Of a stretch of DNA of 64,000 bases, positions 9,028-16,672 are shown piece after piece (position 1 is the first letter of the stretch; every line of letters starts with the position of its first letter). Below the pieces are notes generated by a model, which saw only the letters and a list, made by a program, of their open reading frames with translations, made no database searches and was not told the origin of the DNA. The DNA is from Thioalkalivibrio sp. K90mix (lineage in GTDB: Bacteria; Pseudomonadota; Gammaproteobacteria; Ectothiorhodospirales; Ectothiorhodospiraceae). Made by a program: the position numbers and the translations under genes. The stretch is taken from NCBI RefSeq assembly GCF_000025545.1, contig NC_013930.1:124001-188000 (forward strand), read 5' to 3'.

Positions 9028-9439
9028 CTACTGATCGTAGTCCCTGATCTTTTTGATGAACTCCTGGTGCGATTCGTTTGCTTAGCGCGCTCTCTGACTG
9101 GTAGGCCAGTCTTTCGGTCTGCTTGTTGGCAATGCGAGCGCGCTCCGCCTTAACGAACCCGGGGCCGGCCGCCGGGACGGCGGTTGCTAGCGTCCCGTGC
9201 ACGATTTCAACGTCACCGGGCTAGTCGGTGAAATGGTACAGGGGGACCAGCTAATAGGCCGCCAGGTCTTCCTCGGGCTGGCCTTCATTTTTCAGTCATC
9301 CAATCGATTCTGCCTAGGCCTGCCAGAAAGCACCGCCTGATGTGGTGTCGAGCTCGGGGCCTACGCCCTAATCGGCGGACCCGGCAAGTCGACCCGCCAG
9401 GGTAGAGCCAGCGGTCATCGTTATCTTCCCCGTGGTCAT
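9028..9439 (-). pseudogene. Decayed gene with four in-frame TAG codons, one TGA and a frameshift
   Basis: An ATG at 9439 (reverse strand) has a GAGG ribosome site and opens MTTGKITMTAGSTLAGRLAGSAD before a TAG. The same frame then reads protein-like text interrupted by three more TAG and one TGA: GVGPELDTTSGGAFWQA, LKNEGQPEEDLAAY, LVPLYHFTD, PGDVEIVHGTLATAVPAAGP. Near the end a one-base frame change leads to SHQEFIKKIRDYDQ and a stop. The total length (412 nt) is not a multiple of three. Each TAG could have been CAG (Gln) and the TGA could have been TGG (Trp), so all stops fit single C:G to T:A transitions. The family is not recognised. Confidence 0.6.
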
Positions 9440-9816
9440 ACGTCCTCGCCTTGTGTGAGCCAGATTAGATTACTGAGACGTCGAGCGTTGTCGATATTCC
9501 GCCGGGACCGGGCCTTATAGGACGGCGTGTGCGCACGCGCACTATCGCTCGCCCGCTGGAGCCGTGCGCTCGCCCGGAGGGTGTGTGCGGCGATGGCGCG
9601 GCGGAACAAGAGAGTGGGGCGCGTAGGTCTGGCGTGGCGGGGCACTCGGGCAAGAGAGACAGCGCCGCTGAGAAGCCGAACCAAAAGGTCTCGCCCTATA
9701 GACGCGCTCTCAAGTCTCTCGCGGCGGGAACAACCAGAAGGAAGGTCGGCGCAAGGCCACCCAAGAGAAAAGCCGTCAGAGCGGCTCTCATGAGGGCAAA
9801 TTTTGACCAGATTGAC
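9440..9816. other. Spacer between pseudogene and recombinase
   Basis: Holds one perfect GTGCGCACGCGCAC palindrome at 9529-9542. A plus-strand open frame (9529-9870) runs antisense into the recombinase 3' end. It is Arg/Lys/Ala-rich with no ribosome site, and I do not call it a gene. Confidence 0.4.
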
Positions 9817-11079
9817 CTAATGATCGCGCCATTCGAGATCGCGCTGATCAAGTGCGTCCATGAGGCGTGAGAGTTCGGGTGTGGTGTAGCCTTGGGTCGT
9901 GCGAATGTCGGAATGCCGCATCAGGTCAGCCGCGACCCTCATATCGACACCGCTTTCGAGTATGTCGGTGGCGGCCGTGTGCCGAAGTGCGTGCGCGCTC
10001 GCTCGGCTGAGGCGCTCGGCAGCCTCCGGATCGCCGTCGTCGTATGCCTGCTGCGCGGCCGAGTCCAGCGTTTGCCGGACAATACGGTCGAGCCCTTGAC
10101 GGGTGAGCGGCCGATTGCGGTTGGTATCGGTGGAGCGGGGCACCAACGGCGTCGTCTCCCCGTCGACGGGAAACGCGGGAATCCCGATGGATTTTCGAAA
10201 CCGAACCATCTCATCGACGACAGGGGAGGGGAGGGGGAGCTGGGCGAACTTTCCGCCTTTGCCCGCGATGGACCAGATCCACAGGTCGCGATCGCCTACC
10301 GCTTCCCGGTGGATGTCCCCGAACGAGCCCCGCAGGTCGCTGATTCGTGGCCCCAGTGCGTACATCAGTGTCAGCATCCAGCGAGCCCGAGCCTTCTCAA
10401 ATTGAGCCTGCGGCGTCTTTTCCGGCCAGTTATTCACCGCAGACTGAAGACGGATCCACAACCTTCGACCCAGCGCGCGCCGTCGGGGTGCCCGGGCGCG
10501 CTGGACCGCAACCGACTCGTTGTGCGCGTGCGCACAGATGTTGATGAGTGCGAGAGGGTTTCCAATCAGGTACCCGGCCTGAGCAAGAAAGCTCAGCAGG
10601 TCCCGGATGACGCGCAAGGCGTACTCCTGGCTCTGGGCGGTCAGATCGCCATAGAACGGGCGCCACCCCGGAGCGCCCAGAGCCCACTTGCGCCCTCCGT
10701 CGGCTACCCAGCGGTCCCGCGGTTGCGGGTCGCCCAGGAAACGTTGGTAGGCCCGGTAGTCCTGAGTCCCCAGATCACTTAGAGCCTTCCCCCTTAGTTC
10801 GGCGGCCCACAGTAGCAGGCGAGAAACCTCGCGCCGATAGGCGGCAAGCGTGGAAGGGGAGGCCGATCCCTTGCGGTCCAACCATGCGGCCACGGCCTCA
10901 CGGTCCGTGTTGGCCTCGAGAAGGCATGCCTCAGTCGGCGCGCGGTACCGGCCCCGCACTCCATTGGGGATTGCGGGCCAACCCTCGGGGTGACCCCAAG
11001 GGAGGAGGTAGCCATCCGTCGCCCCTACCGGCGCTGCCGCTGGAGATGTTTCACGGATTTCTGGGTGTGAATCGTTCAC
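9817..11079 (-). CDS. Tyrosine recombinase (plasmid resolvase/integrase type)
   Basis: 420 residues from a GTG with AAGGA 9 nt upstream; an in-frame TTG at 11112 is a weaker start. The N-terminal SAM-like core-binding domain begins around DREAVAAWLDRKGSASPSTLAAYRREVSRLLLWA. The catalytic set is visible in order: Arg in YALGPRISDL, Lys in GKGGK, HALRH, His in LMRHSD and the nucleophile Tyr in TTQGYTTPEL. The enzyme cuts and rejoins DNA through a 3'-phosphotyrosine. Next to par and kfrA it most likely resolves plasmid multimers, though integrase activity is possible. A candidate parS palindrome lies inside the gene at 10522-10535. Confidence 0.88.
   Translation of the reverse strand: MNDSHPEIRETSPAAAPVGATDGYLLPWGHPEGWPAIPNGVRGRYRAPTEACLLEANTDREAVAAWLDRKGSASPSTLAAYRREVSRLLLWAAELRGKALSDLGTQDYRAYQRFLGDPQPRDRWVADGGRKWALGAPGWRPFYGDLTAQSQEYALRVIRDLLSFLAQAGYLIGNPLALINICAHAHNESVAVQRARAPRRRALGRRLWIRLQSAVNNWPEKTPQAQFEKARARWMLTLMYALGPRISDLRGSFGDIHREAVGDRDLWIWSIAGKGGKFAQLPLPSPVVDEMVRFRKSIGIPAFPVDGETTPLVPRSTDTNRNRPLTRQGLDRIVRQTLDSAAQQAYDDGDPEAAERLSRASAHALRHTAATDILESGVDMRVAADLMRHSDIRTTQGYTTPELSRLMDALDQRDLEWRDH
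10522..10535. promoter_or_regulatory. Candidate parS palindrome inside the recombinase gene
   Basis: GTGCGCGTGCGCAC, identical to the parB-internal copy, flanked by T and A to give a 16-bp palindrome. It is about 3.9 kb from the copy in parB. Confidence 0.45.
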
Positions 11080-11232
11080 GGATTGAAGTCCTTGTTTTAA
11101 CGCCAGAAACAACTGTCACAAGCGCCCTCTATGGTCGATGTTCCACGCACCAAAGTGCCTGAAAGCAGAACATTTCCCAATAGAGTAGACACAATACCGG
11201 TTAGGTCAAGTCCCGTAGCTAGCGTGTACGCC

Positions 11233-11260
11233 ACGGTGTAGGCTGTACACCGTACACCGT
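11233..11260. promoter_or_regulatory. Candidate KfrA operator
   Basis: ACGGTGTA-GGCTG-TACACCGT inverted repeat followed by a further ACACCGT copy, 25-50 bp upstream of the kfrA ATG. KfrA proteins are known autorepressors that bind repeats at their own promoter; assignment to this KfrA is inference. Confidence 0.5.
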
Positions 11261-11284
11261 ACATCCCCAGAAAGGATTTTCCGC

Positions 11285-12295
11285 ATGGAACCCCTGAGTT
11301 ACGAGGAAACGGTCGAGACCGCGATGCAGCTCCTCCGTGAGGGCCGAAACCCGACGGCCAGTGCGGTGGTGCGGCGAGTAGGGCGAGGATCTAAATCCAC
11401 GGCGCTCAAGCACATCCAGCGGTGGCGCGAATCTCTGGACGCCACGGGCTTCGTGATGCCTGCGGGCGTACCGGACGCGCTGGTCGACCCGATGGAGGCC
11501 ATCTGGAATGCCGCCCTCCAGGCGGCCAGTCAGGTCTTCGATCAGGAGCGCGAGCGCACTCAGCAACAGCAGGAGGCATCTGAAGGGCGGGCGGCCGTCG
11601 CAGAGGCACTCGCCCAAGACGCGCAGAGCGAAGCGCGGCGGCTCGAGAATGAACTGGAGCAACTCCAGCAACGAACTGAAGATCTGGATGAGGCGCGCAA
11701 GGCGGCCTCACACGCGCTAGAGAATGCCCGCAAGGAGATCCAGGACCTACGCGAGTCCCATGAGGCAGAACGCGAGAAGTGGGAAGCCCGGCTGCAAGAG
11801 AGCGTCGAACGAGAGCAGGATCGTGCGAAACAGGAAACGCAGGCCCTGCAAGAGCGCATCGACGAACTGAAGGGGCAGATTGAAGCTTGGGAATCGCGCT
11901 ACGACGACACCGAGCGTTATTGGCTCCAGGAAGTCGCGAACGCGCGTCATTCAACGGAGAAGGCCATCGAGGCCCGCTCGGCCGACCGCGCTGAGTTCGA
12001 CCGCGAGCGTCGGATGCTCAATGAGCAGATCACCCAGCGGGGTGTGCAGATCACGAAACTCGAAAACACCGTGACGCGACTCGAGGCAGAGGCCGAGCAG
12101 GCGAAAGACGCGCAGCGTCGGGTGAAATCATTGGAGGCAGAGCGCGATTCGCTTCAGGCGGAGGTGGAGAAAGGCCGTATCGCGCAGCAGCGCGCCGCCG
12201 AGCTCACCGACGATGTGAAGCGCTTGCAGGGCTGGGTTGACCGACTCACGGATCAGCGGACGAGAGTCGATGGCGAACAGGGAGAAGGCCGATGA
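11285..12295 (+). CDS. kfrA: KfrA-like DNA-binding coiled-coil protein
   Basis: 336 residues. The N-terminal KfrA DNA-binding domain is seen as SYEETVETAMQLLREGRNPTASAVVRRVGRGSKSTALKHIQRW. From about residue 80 to the end it is a nearly uninterrupted coiled coil rich in Gln, Glu, Arg and Ala. KfrA is a plasmid autoregulator thought to form fibrous structures that aid segregation. An AGAAAGGA ribosome site precedes the ATG, and an inverted repeat upstream is a likely operator. The stop overlaps the next gene (ATGA), so the cold-shock fusion is co-translated with it. Confidence 0.85.
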   Translation: MEPLSYEETVETAMQLLREGRNPTASAVVRRVGRGSKSTALKHIQRWRESLDATGFVMPAGVPDALVDPMEAIWNAALQAASQVFDQERERTQQQQEASEGRAAVAEALAQDAQSEARRLENELEQLQQRTEDLDEARKAASHALENARKEIQDLRESHEAEREKWEARLQESVEREQDRAKQETQALQERIDELKGQIEAWESRYDDTERYWLQEVANARHSTEKAIEARSADRAEFDRERRMLNEQITQRGVQITKLENTVTRLEAEAEQAKDAQRRVKSLEAERDSLQAEVEKGRIAQQRAAELTDDVKRLQGWVDRLTDQRTRVDGEQGEGR

Positions 12296-12858
12296 AGGGA
12301 ACCATCAAGTGGTATTCCGACGAGAAGGGGTACGGCTACGTCGTTGATCCGGCGGGGAAGGAGCGGTTCTTCGGGGCGAAGCATGTGCAGGGTACCTCAA
12401 CACCTTCCAGTGGAGATTCGGTTTCCTTTAAGCCGGGTCTCGACCGTAAGGGGGCTCCCATTGCGCGCAGCATCCAGATCCATGCCCGAGGCCCGGCCAA
12501 CGAGGATCCAAGGGAAATCTGCCGCCACTGCAACCGCAAGATGACGCCTCGCGTCGTGGTTGGAAAGCCAATCATCACGATGGGGACGTGGACCCCGGAG
12601 CCGAAGTATTCGTTGTGTCCGTATTGCGCCGGGCGCCATAAGGACTTCCAGCCAGCCGACGGCCCTCTGAAGGCCCTAACTGTGACCATCAGCGTCATCT
12701 TCGCGCTCGGTGTTGGTGGATTTGTGCTCCACACCCACCTGACCTGGGATGACCGATCGCAACCGGTGGAGCGGACCTCGCCGCCCCAGATGGACGAGCG
12801 ACGCCAGCAGTTCGAGGAACGCCATCAGCGGTTCATGGAGCAATTTCGCGAAGAGTGA
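12292..12858 (+). CDS. Cold-shock domain / zinc-ribbon / single-TM protein
   Basis: 188 residues in an unusual order. Residues 1-62 are a cold-shock domain: MKGTIKWYSDEKGYGYV carries the RNP-1-like K-G-Y-G-Y segment, and the RNP-2-like part reads ERFFGAKHV. Residues 77-112 contain CRHC and CPYC, a likely zinc ribbon. Residues 127-147 form one membrane helix (LTVTISVIFALGVGGFVLH). The tail is charged (ERRQQFEERHQRFMEQFREE). The layout suggests a membrane-tethered single-stranded nucleic-acid binder. It is translationally coupled to kfrA. Function unknown; CSD-TM fusions with DUF1294 exist in bacteria, and a separate DUF1294 gene occurs at 21199. Confidence 0.8.
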   Translation: MKGTIKWYSDEKGYGYVVDPAGKERFFGAKHVQGTSTPSSGDSVSFKPGLDRKGAPIARSIQIHARGPANEDPREICRHCNRKMTPRVVVGKPIITMGTWTPEPKYSLCPYCAGRHKDFQPADGPLKALTVTISVIFALGVGGFVLHTHLTWDDRSQPVERTSPPQMDERRQQFEERHQRFMEQFREE

Positions 12859-12908
12859 GGACCTTGAGCGCCGAGCTAATCCGGCGCACTTCAGAGCGCC
12901 CTACAAAA

Positions 12909-12933
12909 GGAAGGCCCGCAAAGCGGGCCTTCC
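12909..12933. terminator. Bidirectional hairpin between kfrA operon and ssb
   Basis: Perfect 11-bp stem GGAAGGCCCGC / GCGGGCCTTCC with AAA loop between convergent genes. T-runs are short, so strength is uncertain. Confidence 0.65.
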
Positions 12934-12957
12934 GAGGGCTGTGTTGACGGACGCCCG

Positions 12958-13425
12958 TCAGACGACCATCCCGTTCACGGCGGCAAACGGCACATCATCG
13001 TCAAACACCGGGCCTCCGGCCGCGCCGGCATAGGCCGGTTGCTGGTTCGCCGGTTGCGACTGACCGCTGCCACCGGAACTGGACCCACCAGAACGACCGC
13101 CCAGAAGATGAAGATCGCTTGCAACGATCTCGGTGGTATATCGGTCATGGCCGGACTGGTCCTGCCACTTTCGCGTCTGGAGCTTGCCCTCGATGTAGGC
13201 CTGAGAGCCCTTCGAGAGGTACTGCGCAGCAATATCCGCCACGCGCCCGAACAACACGATTCGATGCCATTCCGTGTTCTCGCGCTTCTCGCCGCTGTTC
13301 TTGTCGGTCCACTGTTCCGTGGTCGCCAGACGCAGGTTGGTAACACTGACCCCGTTCGGGGTTTCGCGCTTTTCGGGATCAGCGCCCAGATTGCCCAGCA
13401 GAATGACCTTGTTGACACCTTTCAT
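12958..13425 (-). CDS. ssb: Single-stranded DNA-binding protein
   Basis: 155 residues from an ATG with AAAAGGAG upstream; further upstream in-frame codons are unlikely starts. The OB fold is typical: [67 protein letters not shown] Gly/Ser/Gln linker follows. The acidic partner-binding tip is present as FDDDVPF but is not terminal: eight more residues (AAVNGMVV) follow it. Since the terminal Phe carboxylate is what SSB partners usually grip, this extension could weaken or redirect host interactions. Protects ssDNA during replication and conjugation. Confidence 0.93.
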   Translation of the reverse strand: MKGVNKVILLGNLGADPEKRETPNGVSVTNLRLATTEQWTDKNSGEKRENTEWHRIVLFGRVADIAAQYLSKGSQAYIEGKLQTRKWQDQSGHDRYTTEIVASDLHLLGGRSGGSSSGGSGQSQPANQQPAYAGAAGGPVFDDDVPFAAVNGMVV

Positions 13426-13677
13426 AAAAACTCCTTTTCGACTTGAGTACGGGGTATCGACGTTTCCACTCGGAAACAACCGTAGGGTCCGGGTGGTGCA
13501 TTTCGGTAGTGATTCACCCCGTCCTGCAACGCCGATGGGTGCAGATTAGCAAAGGGTGTCGAGCTGTCGATTTCTTCAAAGGCAGAGACTGGCCCGTTGC
13601 GGATAACCCACACACCCGACGTCGGGAAGCGATTTTTCGATGTAACGGAAAACGACGCGAAGCGTCAGTTAGAAATC

Positions 13678-13705
13678 GTTAAAGACCGTTAAAACCCGTT
13701 AGGAG
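13678..13705. repeat. Short CGTTAAA direct repeats in the ssb/replicon 2 spacer
   Basis: Three near-copies (CGTTAAAGA, CGTTAAAAC, CGTTAGGAG) at about 10-bp period, upstream of the ssb coding strand and left of the replicon 2 iterons. Could be an operator or part of the origin; no proof. Confidence 0.3.
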
Positions 13706-13747
13706 ATCGCGGACAGATTGCTGTGGTGCGCCCTGTGGGCTTTTACC

Positions 13748-14093
13748 GTTCATCAGGTACGAATTGGCGTTCACCAGGTACGAGTCGTTGTTCATCAGGT
13801 ACGAATCCCTGTTCATCAAGTCCCGATCCCGTTCATCAAGTACGAATTAACACCCGTTCATCAGGTACGAATCGGATTTCGATCAAAATTGGACGCCCAG
13901 ACCGGGTGTTCATCAGGTCCTAGTTGGGATTTCGAGGCTTCAACGCGGGATATAGGGCTTCGACCGAGGGGGTGTTCATCAGGTACGAATCCGAAGACGC
14001 TCGGGTAGAAAAATCGACCGAGCGAACACGGGGAGCTCGGAAACCCGCATTGCAGAGCCAATCGTGGCAAGCGGCCGTTCATCAGGTACGAGA
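13748..14093. repeat. Iterons of replicon 2 (candidate second oriV)
   Basis: Nine copies of GTTCATCAGGTACGAAT, exact or with a few changes, start at 13748, 13769, 13790, 13811, 13831, 13856, 13908, 13974 and 14077. The first five are 20-21 bp apart, the rest are spread. They precede an RPA-family initiator gene and have no sequence in common with the 22-bp iterons of replicon 1. Confidence 0.88.
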
Positions 14094-14200
14094 TTTACAG
14101 GGGGTCAGGGGGATCGCTGGATTGCGGCGGGGCAGGGGACTCGCTACGGTTTTGCGCATTGAGACAACCCAGCTCAGGGTGGAGCGAAGCGAGATCACGG

Positions 14201-15313
14201 ATGACGGAATCACGTCTTGAACCCGAACGCTATCCGACCAGCGACTTCTTCGTCGCGGATATTCCGAAGGTCGTGCCGAAATCGGACATGCCTTCTATGC
14301 CACACCCCTTCTTCGCACTGAAGAAGGGGGATCACGAGCCCCGGTTCTATGAGAACAAGGGGACCAAGGTTACCGTGACGCCCTCGTACTACGGGATGGC
14401 GACGATCTTCGATAAGGATCTGTGGTTATACGCGATCTCACAGATTGTCGCCGGGGAGGACAGCGGCCACCCGAACGTCGGGCCACACATCCGCTTCTCG
14501 GCACACGAGTTCATGCGGGCCACCAATCGGCCAGCGGGCGGGAAGAGCTACTCGCTACTTCGACAGGCCATCCGCCGCATGGATGGCACCCGGGTCGAAA
14601 CGAACATCCAGACCGGAGGCGAGTCGGGCAATCCGATCGAGAAGACCGATTGGTTCGGACTAATCAAGGACGGGAACACGCTGTCCGGTAAGGTCGACGG
14701 CCGCGGAACAGAACGCCTGATTGAGTTCACCATCCCCCCGTGGCTCTACAAGTCGATCCAGAGCCGCGATGTGCTGACGATCTCGCGCGACTATTTCCGC
14801 CTGAAGAAAGCCCTTGACAGGCGCATCTATGAGATTGCCCGGAAGATGTGCGGCAACCAGAAGGAAATGACCATCGGCCTCGAGAACCTGGCAGCCCGTG
14901 TCGGCGGGAAATACCCGATGCGGCGTCTTCGATTTGAGCTGAAGCAGATCCAGGAACGGCAGGAAATGCCCGAGTACCACCTGATTCTTGATGCCACGAA
15001 GAATGTGGTTCGATTCAAAAACCGCGATCCGGGCGCACGCCGGGCGCCGGCCTATGCCCGGGCCCGGGGGAAACTGAGCGGCTACTCGGAAGACCACCTC
15101 CGCAAAATGGCGCTGCCCGGAGAGGCAACACTGGAGGATGTGGCACGGCGGCTGGCGCGAGCCGCGCAGTCCCAGCCCGCAGCCAACAACGCAGCGGCCG
15201 CAAGCGGGACACTGGATCTGGAGACTTGCTCCAAGAAGCCCACGGCGAAGGATGCTCTGCAACAGATGCAGGAGAGCCTCGGTGTGAGGAAGCGCAAAGA
15301 GCTACAGGTCTAA
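14201..15313 (+). CDS. repA2: RPA-family plasmid replication initiator (replicon 2)
   Basis: 370 residues from ATG 14201; an in-frame TTG at 14159 is less likely. The N-terminus reads FFVADIPKVVPKSDMPSMPHP, then VTVTPSYYGMATIFDKDLWLYAISQIV and FSAHEFMRATNRPAGGKSY. These are hallmarks of the replication initiator protein A (RPA) family found on broad-range plasmids. Nine iterons lie directly upstream. The C-terminal 70 residues are Ala/Arg-rich and probably flexible. Having this as well as a Rep_3 initiator suggests a cointegrate or a plasmid with a backup origin. Confidence 0.9.
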   Translation: MTESRLEPERYPTSDFFVADIPKVVPKSDMPSMPHPFFALKKGDHEPRFYENKGTKVTVTPSYYGMATIFDKDLWLYAISQIVAGEDSGHPNVGPHIRFSAHEFMRATNRPAGGKSYSLLRQAIRRMDGTRVETNIQTGGESGNPIEKTDWFGLIKDGNTLSGKVDGRGTERLIEFTIPPWLYKSIQSRDVLTISRDYFRLKKALDRRIYEIARKMCGNQKEMTIGLENLAARVGGKYPMRRLRFELKQIQERQEMPEYHLILDATKNVVRFKNRDPGARRAPAYARARGKLSGYSEDHLRKMALPGEATLEDVARRLARAAQSQPAANNAAAASGTLDLETCSKKPTAKDALQQMQESLGVRKRKELQV

Positions 15314-15383
15314 TCAGGGTACAACACGGGCCGTTCGCACGGATCAGCGACGGTATGTTTGGTCGGGCTCAGGGATAGAGACA

Positions 15384-15701
15384 ATGACAACTTGGAGTAA
15401 CCTGGCGCAATGGGTTCGAGGCAATGTATCGGACCACAGTGGAGGCGCCACCATCACGCACCAGATCCTGGAAACCTTGGAATCCGATGGCGGATGGCTG
15501 ACCTGCTCGCAGATATCGAATCGAACTGGGATCTACATCATCAAGGTTCGGGACGCGATGCGTCGACTGGAACAAAACGGATGGGTACGCAGGCATAGTG
15601 AACGTGTTCAGAGAGAACTCCAGTTTACATTGACCGAAACCGGGTACAACCGAGGAAAGTCCGAACGCAACCGGGACGAGAGTAGCGTTCCGTACCATTA
15701 G
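15384..15701 (+). CDS. Small winged-helix protein
   Basis: 105 residues. A MarR/ArsR-like wing-helix texture is visible: ITHQILETLESDGGWLTCSQISNRTGIYIIKVRDAMRRLEQNGWVRRH, then a strand pair ELQFTLTETGY. It is likely a DNA-binding regulator. Position 70 bp after the replicon 2 initiator suggests copy control or repression of repA2, but this is inference from context. Ends just before a weak GC-rich hairpin with a T-run. Confidence 0.65.
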   Translation: MTTWSNLAQWVRGNVSDHSGGATITHQILETLESDGGWLTCSQISNRTGIYIIKVRDAMRRLEQNGWVRRHSERVQRELQFTLTETGYNRGKSERNRDESSVPYH

Positions 15702-15706
15702 GCCCA

Positions 15707-15731
15707 AGAGGGGCCGCAACCCCCTTTTTCT
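15707..15731 (+). terminator. Weak intrinsic terminator between convergent genes
   Basis: AGAGGGG-CCGCAA-CCCCCTTTTT can pair over about seven base pairs including a G-U, followed by T-rich sequence. It separates the winged-helix gene from the convergent gene ending at 15746. Confidence 0.5.
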
Positions 15732-15745
15732 TTTAGGAGGTCCGT

Positions 15746-16471
15746 CTAGGAATGATGGACCTCGATTCCATCGCCTTCGGTCGAAAGGGTCTCGCACACT
15801 GTCTGCGGATGAGGCACCTGAGTTTTGTCTGTCGCCGGCGACCACCAAGGGTCATTCTGCTTCGGGTAGTACGCGTGATAGGGGTGCGTCACCGCCGGCG
15901 AGAAACCCTCCCCGTAGACCAGCAGGAACCCCCGGAGCGGATCGCGCACACAGCGCTTGCAGAGCAGGTCGGACAGGTCAGGGCCACACATCATCGACAT
16001 GGTGTAGTTCCGTCCGAAATGAGCCTTGCTCACCTCCATTAGGTGCTGAGGCGTAACGGCCAGATGGGGCGATACAAACAGCCCACTTAGGTTCCGGCCT
16101 TTGCACTCCATCGCCAGCGTGTCCAGTGAGCGGCTGAGGTGCATCGCGCGATCGCGATGGCTCGGGGAGCGGAAACCGCGTACCAGGAAGCGTCGGACGC
16201 CAAACTGCACAGCGCCCTGCGGAGCAAGGTCGTCGAACTGCACAAAGCGCTCAACAGCGTGGCCGGTTACCTCAAAGGCCGCCAACGCGAAATCGGCGAA
16301 CAGGGGCTCCGGAATGGACTCGACCTTAGAGAGAATCGCTGAGTGGTCGTCCTCCTCCGTGAGGAGGTGTTTCGCGAGGGCCCGCATTTCCCGTACGTCA
16401 CGCCGACGACCAGGACTCATCAGCAACGGGTTATTCCGAAGCGGTGGAAAGAGTCCTTTCTTTTGAGGCAT
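15746..16471 (-). CDS. Hypothetical protein
   Basis: 241 residues; AAAGGAA lies ahead of the ATG. No family recognised. It is soluble, without a signal peptide. A Cys pair LCKRCV and an aromatic-rich tail (THPYHAYYPKQNDPWW) are the only notable features. Amino-acid composition is protein-like, unlike the Arg-rich overlapping frames on the other strand. Diverges from the next genes across a 30-200 bp promoter region. Confidence 0.6.
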   Translation of the reverse strand: MPQKKGLFPPLRNNPLLMSPGRRRDVREMRALAKHLLTEEDDHSAILSKVESIPEPLFADFALAAFEVTGHAVERFVQFDDLAPQGAVQFGVRRFLVRGFRSPSHRDRAMHLSRSLDTLAMECKGRNLSGLFVSPHLAVTPQHLMEVSKAHFGRNYTMSMMCGPDLSDLLCKRCVRDPLRGFLLVYGEGFSPAVTHPYHAYYPKQNDPWWSPATDKTQVPHPQTVCETLSTEGDGIEVHHS

Positions 16472-16500
16472 AGCGCAATTCCTTTTGCGAATTCAGTGTT

Positions 16501-16659
16501 ATGGGCAACGCTACACGTCATAAAGCAGGTCGTTCAAACAGAGAATGGGTGCTCGAGGCAACCATCGAAAAAGCCGACTGGATCCAGAAAGTTCAGTCGA
16601 AACATGGAGATAGGGCTTGCTGGAGCAAGGCGAAAGCAGATAGGGTGAAAACTCGTTAA
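16501..16659 (+). CDS. Possible small protein, 52 residues
   Basis: ATG to TAA encoding a basic, Trp-containing peptide (MGNATRHKAGRSNREWVLEA...ADWIQKVQSKHGDRACWSKAKADRVK). Texture is protein-like and it fills the gap before the GNAT-like gene, but there is no clear ribosome site. Function unknown. Confidence 0.35.
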   Translation: MGNATRHKAGRSNREWVLEATIEKADWIQKVQSKHGDRACWSKAKADRVKTR

Positions 16660-16672
16660 CACAAGGAGCGTG

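Larger units (their letters stand above)
7870..9542. promoter_or_regulatory. Cluster of GTGCGCNNGCGCAC palindromes (candidate centromere)
   Basis: Perfect 14-bp sites occur at 8338-8351, 8468-8481, 8777-8790 and 9529-9542. One- or two-mismatch sites occur at 7870-7883, 8144-8157, 8571-8584 and 8897-8910. Most carry 3-bp matching flanks that extend the palindrome to about 20 bp. Further perfect copies lie in parB (6614) and in the recombinase gene (10522). Clustering next to parAB, palindromy and multiplicity are what a ParB-loading centromere looks like. The ParB protein here has not been matched to a known site family. Confidence 0.6.

Noticed and set aside
9028-9439. TAG-to-Gln recoded gene
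   Set aside because: A one-base frameshift and a TGA are also present, and all surrounding genes use the standard code. Decay explains it more simply.
9529-9870. Plus-strand open frame of 113 codons antisense to the recombinase end
   Set aside because: Arg/Lys/Ala-rich low-information text, start lies inside a palindrome, no ribosome site, overlaps the real recombinase stop.
16101-16466. Arg/Ser-rich plus-strand frame over the 15746-16471 gene
   Set aside because: Shadow frame of the minus-strand gene, which has the better ribosome site and composition.
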